The position numbers and the translations under genes are program-made. 64,000 bases of DNA from Omphiscola glabra (taxonomy: Eukaryota; Mollusca; Gastropoda; Lymnaeidae), in NCBI GenBank assembly GCA_964017045.1, contig OZ024798.1:6965793-7029792 (forward strand), written 5' to 3'. The notes beneath the pieces were generated by a model. The model did not search any database, was not told where the DNA came from, and saw only the letters and a program-made list of their open reading frames with translations. This document shows positions 49,665 through 58,600 of this stretch, piece after piece (the stretch's first letter is position 1; each line of letters opens with the position of its first letter).

Positions 49665-52600
49665 GTAAGCTGTTCTAGACATCCTGACCAATTAATTACA
49701 CGTTGCTATGGTACTTTGCTCCAGTCATTTTTGACATTTGAAGAAATCGTGACATTTTGTCTACATTGTGTTTAAATCAAAGAAAACGATCTGATGGACT
49801 TTTGTTTAAAAGCTGAAAAAATAGAAAAAGGATGGGGGGTGGGCATTTTTATTTGAATTTTCATTTTGTTTTGTTGACATTTATTGTGTGTTTTGTGTGG
49901 AGGTTTTCCCCCAATTTTTAAATACTTAATATAATTATTTTTTTAAGTGAATGGGGTGGGGGGATGTTGGTACTATATGCGTTTACGAGACAACACGACT
50001 CTTACACTTTTACAATAACGATATCAACGCATCTTCATTTTACCACATCGTAACATGAATACATCATGACATCGCCACCATCCTATCAACATAACTCAGG
50101 TACCACATGACACGAAAACAGCAGTTGGCCACATCAAACACCAAAACAACATCCGTTTACCACATCATACATCAAACGAATATCAAACTATTATTACGTG
50201 AATACATAACAAATCAAAAGTACATCACCACATCGCACATCTAAACAATATGAGGTGGCCAGATCACAATATCAAAACATCATTAGCTAACGACATCAAA
50301 GATCAAAACAACATCCGTTGAACACATCACTCACCAAAACCATATTAGATGACCGCATCACAAGATCAACATATCATTTTATGGCAACCATCACACTATT
50401 GATCTAAAACTTCTCTTTCCCTCAGAGCTGTCAAGATCATCCTTTCCATCTGGGTGGTGTCCGTTTGTGTTGCTCTGCCTTACGCTGTCCACACCAGGAC
50501 ATACTACGCAGTAAATCTGCCTGGCACCATGGTGCCCGTACCGGACTCGCTGGTCTGCAACATCCCCATTGACCACTTTCAGTCCGGCTTCATGTACTAC
50601 ATGTTCCAGGTGTCCACGTTCCTCTTCTTTATCGGCCCGGTGACGTTAATCATTATACTGTACATACTCATAGGCATAGCCCTGAGGAGGTCCCCGCTGT
50701 CCAGGGGCGCATCGGATGAGAGGAGTTACAGCAGCATGCATTCCAGCACGAGTTTGCCCACTCAGCCCAGGAAAGTTGTGGTGAGAATGTTAGGTGAGTT
50801 TAGGTTTGATGTCGCCATTGTTTATCAAGATCAATTTAAATATAGGGAATGTAACTATTGAGATAAGGATAAGCTTGTCACAGTACTTTCATTAGAAAAT
50901 AATAGGGGCTGACTTGGGGCTGACTTGGGGCTGACTTGGGGCTTACTTGGGGCTGACTTGGGGCTGAATTGGGGCTGACTTGGGGCTGACTTGGGTCTGA
51001 CTTGGGGCTCACTTGGGGCTGACTTGGGGCTGACTTGGGGCTGACTTGGGGCTGACTTGGGTTTTACAATGGAGTGACATCATTCCATTTACTGCAATTG
51101 GACTGTATGGTCTATTCCATTTGACAGGATAATTTCTCATAGATTTGCTGACCTTTAGACTTCTTATTCCAGTTGCTGTGACCGTTGCATTTATCGTGTG
51201 CTGGGCACCATTCCATACTCAGCGGCTGATGATTCTCTATGTTAAGACGTGGACACCGCAAATGCTGGCCATCCAGTCTCATATATTCTATACATCAGGT
51301 CAGATATGAGTACATAAAATACTCTCTCTATGCAGGCTATCATTTATGTACTCATCACAGCATGTTACTATCTTTTAGACTATGACATTATGACATTCTA
51401 CTACTCTGTGATGGTATGTTCCATTCTACTACTCTGTGACAGTGTTACCCTCCACTAATCTATTACAGTATGTTCCTTTCCACTAACATGTGACCGTATT
51501 TAGCCCTGTACTGTTATGTGAAAGTATGTTACCCTTCACTAATGCATGGTGTATGTTATTCTACAACTTAAGACAGTATGTGACCACTTTCAGTTGCGTT
51601 GATAAAGGGGGGGGGGGGGAGTGCGATTCTTGGAGGCAAATAGAAAAGCGTTTTGCCACTAATCCTTTATTGTATCTAGATCTTTGGTTAATTTTGTTCG
51701 AGGAATGTACATTACTAATTATTGGAGAACCTGTTAGGGGAGTGGAATTAAAATATTAATTTGAGAACCCATGTGATGAGTGGATCTTGCATATTAATTC
51801 GAGAACCCTTCAGAGGTGTTTTGAAATAAACGTCTATCATATTGAGCAGACTTTGTCCTTAGTGTATTTTGGCAAAGTGTATCATTATTACCTCCTTAAA
51901 GTGTTAGACATAATGAACACAAGGAAACCAAGAACGACTTTGGACAAGGATAATCAGTGTTTAAACTAAATAAAGTCAAGTATTAAAGTCAATAAATGTC
52001 GGATCTCAACGACATATTTAAACAAGACAAAACCATTTAAATATTTATGCGCAATTAGAAAATTAAGATTATTAAGCTTTTTTCTGTGGAGTGACAGTGT
52101 GTGGGCGCTGTATCTTTATTGGCCAGTGTAAATAGCCACAGTGAATTAAGTATGGACAGACAGGGTCTAGCTAACGTATCGTGTTTCTGCACACGAAATA
52201 TTTTAGAGCTGGCCAAATGCCATTTGATAAATATATTCATCGTGGGCGCTGTTTTCTCGATTTGAGAGGGGGAATGGTCTACAAACTTCGATCATCTTTT
52301 TTATAATATAAACATTAAATTAAATGCTAGAGTGCGATGGCCTTTCTATTAATGGCAGCCTACTTTTTGAATTAGAGTTTTCCCACAAACATGCAAAAGC
52401 CATTTTAAAAAAATTCACGGATAGGCGTATAATATAAAATAAACAAAAAATAGACTCACAAAGACTATTGCAGGAAAAGACGATTGTTGTTGTTGTGAGA
52501 ACGAGACCATCGACCGACCGAATGTCCTTAGGCTGAGATGACCCCCGCAAAGCTAGTCACTCGAGGTAAAGGTGGGGGATGTCCTAGCAGGACCAGATCT

Positions 52601-55600
52601 ACAACGTCCCCCTTTGCGGCTTGAAGAAGAAAAAAAGGGGTAGAGGGGTCTTTGGGGGAGAGGGGTCTTTGGGGAGAGGGGTCTTTTAAGAAGGGGGTCT
52701 TTTGGGGAGAGCATTAAGATCTTTTGCTCGGCGGTGCGCTTATTTCCTAATGTACATATTTAGTACATAATAGACTCACCCATTTCTTGATATTCTTTAA
52801 TTTCAATATTTGAAAAGAATTGAAGTCGGTGTTGTCCTTTCCTAATACTTTTGGTATACATTCTTCCTTATATCTGTTCACAATTAAACGATGTACACTA
52901 AGCAAACACAATCCCTAAAGACGATTGTCACTCAATGTAGAGCGAAGCAATGTTTTTACTCGTCTGTGGGTTCTAAAAGAAGCCCCTACGGTGCATGTTG
53001 CTGTTGGTAAAATAAGTGCAATGCGAATAACGTGGCGAATATCTGGGGAAAAGTCTCTGCCTGGCAGCAAGTCGATAAGCTACACGTTGTTTTTAATATC
53101 TTTTGATTGTTTGTGCATGCTTCAAAATATAAAACCAGTTCTTTGCTTCAATCTCAAAGCTGTCAATTTAGTAATGATATCAACAGTCTTATTAAACTCA
53201 ACGCAATAAAGACATGTCATGATAACGGACTGAAGTCTGAATAGCTTGCACTGAGAACTGTTGTTTTCAGAGAAACGGTTGTTGATAGATGATATTATGT
53301 AACTACAGAACAAATAGTGTTTTTCTGAAGAAGTCTTCTTAAGAATCAATAGCTTATCTCTTGTCGTTTAAGTTTTTAGAGTGTTGCGATGTACAACACT
53401 CCTGTCATTTGAGTTTATAGGAGTGGTGCGATGTACAACCATCCTGTCATTTGAGTTTATAGGAGTGGTGCGATGTACAACCATCTTGTCATTTGAGTTT
53501 GTAGGAATGGTGCGTTGTACAACCATCTTGTCATTTGAGTTTATAGGAGTGGTGCGATGTACAACCATCTTGTCATTTGAGTTTATAGGAGTGGTGCGAT
53601 GTACAACCATCTTGTCATTTGAGTTTATAGGATTGGTGCGATGTACAGCCCTCTTACGATGTTGACGTAAATTATTCCTTGATTTACAGATATGTTTATG
53701 TGCATTTACCAACTCCAGCTGAACGGCCTGTAGTTATTTCGCTACTGCTTCCATTATCGCTGTGTATGTTAAAATAATCATACCATAAATGTAGGTGAAG
53801 AACATGAAAACATTAACTGTTGAGTATCTTGTCTCGTTAAACCAGTCTCAAGTCTCAGAAAGTGGATAAATATATCTTACTGTCACTAAGTAAGTTATCG
53901 AAGGCTTCAAGCGGCGTTGAATCATGGTCAAAACGGTATTTTCTGACCTCTTGTTTTGACCCATCAACCTTGAACTTTTAATAAATATACATGTGATCGG
54001 TTATCGTTTTATGAAATTCTGTTAGACCGCGCAGTGTGTGCTGTGTAAACATTCAATTTCTCCATTTGGGGCACCCCTCTGAGATGGTTTGCGTAGTTCC
54101 TCTATATTCCTCGTTTGAATGAGGACCATACATCATTTCAATTGACAAACTTCCATAGCTTTAGCATTGGTATATTCCTTTTTTTAATAAGACATATTTT
54201 AAGCTTCTGAAATACATAATCAAATAATTTTATGTCTAAATTTTGTTATTGATGTCCCTTAATCGCACGGTAATGTTACAATGTGAAATCTTGCCTCTGA
54301 AAAAAAGTCTCGAGAGAAAAATTGTTATCTGCAAGATGAAATGTTTAAAGTGAGCTGCACTCTCACGTTCGGAACCAGGAAATAAGACCAATGGTTTATG
54401 CCCTCCCAATCAGCTAGTATTTGGCTTAACAACAAATTAATTGGTCTGAAACCTGGTCAAAATGTCTGTCAACCAACATGCAAGCATGCAACGGCAGGCA
54501 CTACGGTTTCAGAAATATTCATAGAAACGGTACAGGCACGAAATTCCATCTTTACAAGACTTATATCGAGCTTTTTAAAGGAGAACATTAAATTTTAAGA
54601 GTTACTTTAGTTAATTGTTTTTGTCTATAAAACTTTAGGAGTTGTTTTTTACTGAGCAAAGCCGGGTATATTGACTGGTTATTGATATAAAAATGTTGTA
54701 ATTTATGTTCATGGAGTGACAGTGTCACATGACAGTGTCACATGACCATGTCAGGACATAGAAGCAAGCACTTCTCTGTCGCACAAAACCTTGTAAACCT
54801 TGTGCTTAGACCGGCAAACGAGCCTCTCAAATGTCATTTAATTGAACAAGTTACATGGCAAACAAGCCTCTCAAATGTCATTTAATTGAACATGTTACAT
54901 GGCAAACAAGCCTCTCAAATGTCATTTAAATGAACAAGTTACATGGCAAACTAGCCTCTCAAATGTCATTTAAATGAACAAGTTACATGGCAAACAAGCC
55001 TCTCAAATGTCATTTAAATGAACAAGTTACATGGGCAAACTAACCTCTCAAATGTCATTTAAATGAACAAGTTACATGGCAAACAAGCCTCTCAAATGCC
55101 ATTTAAATGAACAAGTTACAAGGCAAAGAAGCCTCTCAAATGTCATTTAAATGAACAAGTTACATGGCAAACAAGCCTCTCAAATGTCATTTAATTGAAC
55201 AAGTTACATGGCAAACAAGCCTCTCAAATGTCATTTAAATGAACAAGTTACATGGCAAACAAGCCTCTCAAATGTCATTTAAATGAACAAGTTACATGGC
55301 AAACAAGCCTCTCAAATGTCATTTAAATGAACAAGTTACATGGCAAACAACTCCTTTGTTGTGCCTCCTTAAAAATCTGTTTTCAAATAATTTATTTTTC
55401 ATTAAAAATTTGCTTTTAGAACTTAACAGAAAAGGTTACATTTGTATTATTATTTTTTATTTTTTTTTTTGTTCTTTTAACTTTCTCTAATGTTTTACAG
55501 GTGTGCTATATTTTGTAAGTTCTACATTAAACCCCATATTGTATAACGTCATCTCAAAGAGATACCGAGCAGCGTTCAAACAGGTAAACAATAATTATTC

Positions 55601-58600
55601 CTTCTCTTTAACACGTAATCTCACAGCCTTAGGCTTTGACTTCCCTGGTACCATATTTCACCGGCAACAAAGATTGACGTACGAGACCAGTCATTCGGTA
55701 GAAAAATTTTGCCTGACATTGTGGTTACATTGCAACCAATCGCATCCAAATCTTCATTGTTTATCCTAATAACGGCTTTGACCTTTATGATTCGTGGTGC
55801 GATGCTAGTTTCAGCGCACTCTAATTTATAATATTATAATTATAAGATACCCAAGTCATACATTATAGTAGTAGGGATCTACACATACAGACAAATAACA
55901 GCAAGCAATATTATTATAGCTAAAGTAGCACATGAGTCTATTAAAAAACATGTTAACATTGTACTGCATGTTGTATCAGATTGCTGTCTCATAGGAATTC
56001 TCTCCAAGCAACCAGATACTTTCTTAGTTTCTAAATCTAATACTTAAACGTCAGTTCGCTAGTGGCAATTAGTGGCGATTAGATTGAATTGTTAATTCCA
56101 GAATTTCATCAAAGAAGTTTTCAAAATGTATTTAACAATGTTTTTACAGCTAGAATTTGTCATTGTAATTTGTAGGAGAAAAAAAATCAACTTTACAAAG
56201 TTAATTTACTTATTTTGCATCAATAAATCAGTTTGATTAATAACATTACGCTGCTAGTACTTAAAGGTCAAGGCCGTTGTTGTGATAAAACTCAAGATAA
56301 GATTCGGATGTGACCAGCCGCAATGGAACCACAATGCCTGACGAATTTATCTACTGAACGACCCGTGTGGTACAACAGTGTTGGTTGCCGGTGAAATGCG
56401 GTCGTAGTGGAGCCAAAACCTTAGCGTTGTGACCAGACAAAACGCAGTTAAACATTCGAAAAATTAATACAAGGGCCACGCATTCAAGAGAGTAAGAGAA
56501 GGGGAGATAAGCGGGTAGAGTTCAAAGAAGCAAAATACACAATTGATTAAAAGTAACCAACGTGAAAACTACGGCGGTGAGTAAAAAACATGGCTGGAAA
56601 TTAGATGTCACACAAGGGAATTGAACCTATGACACGTGAACAATTTTAAAGTTCGATTAAAGGTATATGTTTAGATATAGTTATATGTAGAGTTATGAGT
56701 TATAGGTATTGGCTTATATGTACAGTTTTAGATGTATAGGTATAGTTATATGTATAGTTATTGTTATTGATATAGGTATATAATTAGTTATTTAAAGGTA
56801 TTGTTTACTGGTTTAATTAAACGTCTCATTATAGTTATTATTTCTGTAATAAAATTCGTCGCACTAGAGTTTTTTGAGATATAACATAAAAGAGTGTTAA
56901 GTCACAATCACAGAAAAAATACTTTTGGGAGATAATGCATTCCTTGTGAATGTCCCATCCTGTTAAAGCTCTAGGTTTTATCCTCTTCTGTAGACTCTAA
57001 CTCTATAAAAGCGCGTTGACGCCATGTGACCAGAGTTTTAACCCCATGTTTGAACAGATCTTTGTTTTGTTTGTCCCTAGATCATCTTCCCGTGCTGCAA
57101 GACGCGTCCTTCCCAGAGCTTCAACAGTGCGGCCCGCCAGTCTGATCGGTTCTCAAAAAGTCAGGCCATGGTGGTCTTAAAGAATGGAAACGAGAGTCTA
57201 AGGGTGGTGTTCAGGTGGGTGTGTGTTTAATGGAATAGTTTTTTTAATTGTGCATAACTGGGTTCGTTTGAGAAACTGTTTTGTTATATATTTTTACAAA
57301 TGAAATCCCGATGCAACTATTTTCATAGAATTGTGTGGTTCTGGGAAAGGACTTTAAAGCCATTGCTCCAAGTTATAATAGTGACTATGGTAAACTCTTG
57401 ATCGAATCAAAATTTAAATCATAATTGTTTAACTGGAAATAGATAAGAACTAAATTTTATCAATTATAATGCGACGCCTGACCACGCACTGTACCGAATT
57501 AAAGCCCTCTGGTGTTAGCAGCCCCAGGCGCCAGACAAAATAATTGTACCGAAGTACAGCCCTCTGGTGTTAGCAGCCCCAGACGCCAGACCACGCATTG
57601 TACCGAAGTACAGCCCTCTGGTGTTAGCAGCCCCAGACAATTCTTGGCTCGAATAAATTGAGAGAAACACACATTTTGAGGCCAAGTTGAATGTAAGGTT
57701 GTAAATATGCGTCAATGCTAAGTGACTTGAAATAATTACATTCAAATTGTGTTTAAACAGATACGGGAATAATATACAATTTATCTTAGACTTTTGGAAG
57801 GCACGAAATAGTTTGCTAAATACATCATTAAAGTTTTGGTTAGATAAGGTCAATACGATTTTTCTAATATGAAACTCGCATATTTTATCTTGAGTTTCTC
57901 AAACAGCTTGCTGAGAATACGTCAAAGATTTGTAATGTAACTTTTGGGCTTACTAGTTTTAGAAAGTTCGTTCTTACAGATCATCAGCGCGCTTAGCATC
58001 CAAATCATAGCATTCAAATTGGTGGTTTGACTGCAAACAAATCAATTCTTTATTAAATATTTTGTTGGAAGATGTAGGTTTTGTGATGATTGGAAGATGT
58101 AGGATTTGTGATGATTGGAAGATGTAGGTTTTGTGATGATTGGAAGATGTAGGTTTTGTGATGATTGGAAGATGTAGGTATTGTGATGATTGGAAGATGT
58201 AGGTTTTGTGATGATTGGAAGATGTAGGTTTTGTGATGATTGGAAGATGTAGGTTTTGTGATGATTGGAAGATGTAGGTTTTGTTATGATTGCAAGATGT
58301 AGGTTTTGTGATGATTGGAAGATGTAGGTTTTGTGATGATTGGAAGATGTAGGTATTGTGATGATTGGAAGATGTATGTTTTGTGATGATTGGAAGATGT
58401 AGGTTTTGTGATGATTGGAAGATGTAGGTTTGGTGATGATTGGAAGATGTAGGTTTTGTGATGAGTTTTAAGACTGATAGTGATTTTTTCCCACTTTCGT
58501 GATTCATTTTCCATTTGGTGGCAATCCACCAAGAAAAACTGTGTCATATGGATCACTTTGTAATAGCAAACAATTGCAGAGTGTTCGTTCAAATGAAGAT

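Larger units (their letters stand above)
51299..55500 (+). other. 4.2-kb receptor intron
   Basis: Phase-1 intron between the TM6 and TM7 exons. It holds degenerate repeats at 51385-51580 (ACTCTGTGACAGTATGTT type), a poly-G tract near 51607-51618, a GGGGTCTTTT-type repeat at 52640-52705, and the arrays at 53361-53656 and 54813-55350. Stretches 51780-52600 and 53657-54700 show no recognisable gene, RNA or transposon. Near 54717-54750 a nested GTGACAGTGTCAC / TGTCACATGACA motif forms short imperfect palindromes. Confidence 0.8.

Noticed and set aside
50391..50576. Antisense open frame over the TM4 exon
   Set aside because: It is a shadow of the receptor exon, which has strong family motifs on the + strand.
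54655..54685. Second Helitron 3' end (GAGCAAAGCCGGGTATATTGACTGG)
   Set aside because: The motif is reminiscent, but the left arm of the hairpin is missing and the end motif is not convincing.
56600..56690. tRNA gene or SINE from a GGTTCAATTCC B-box match on the - strand
   Set aside because: No A box at an acceptable distance and no cloverleaf could be drawn.
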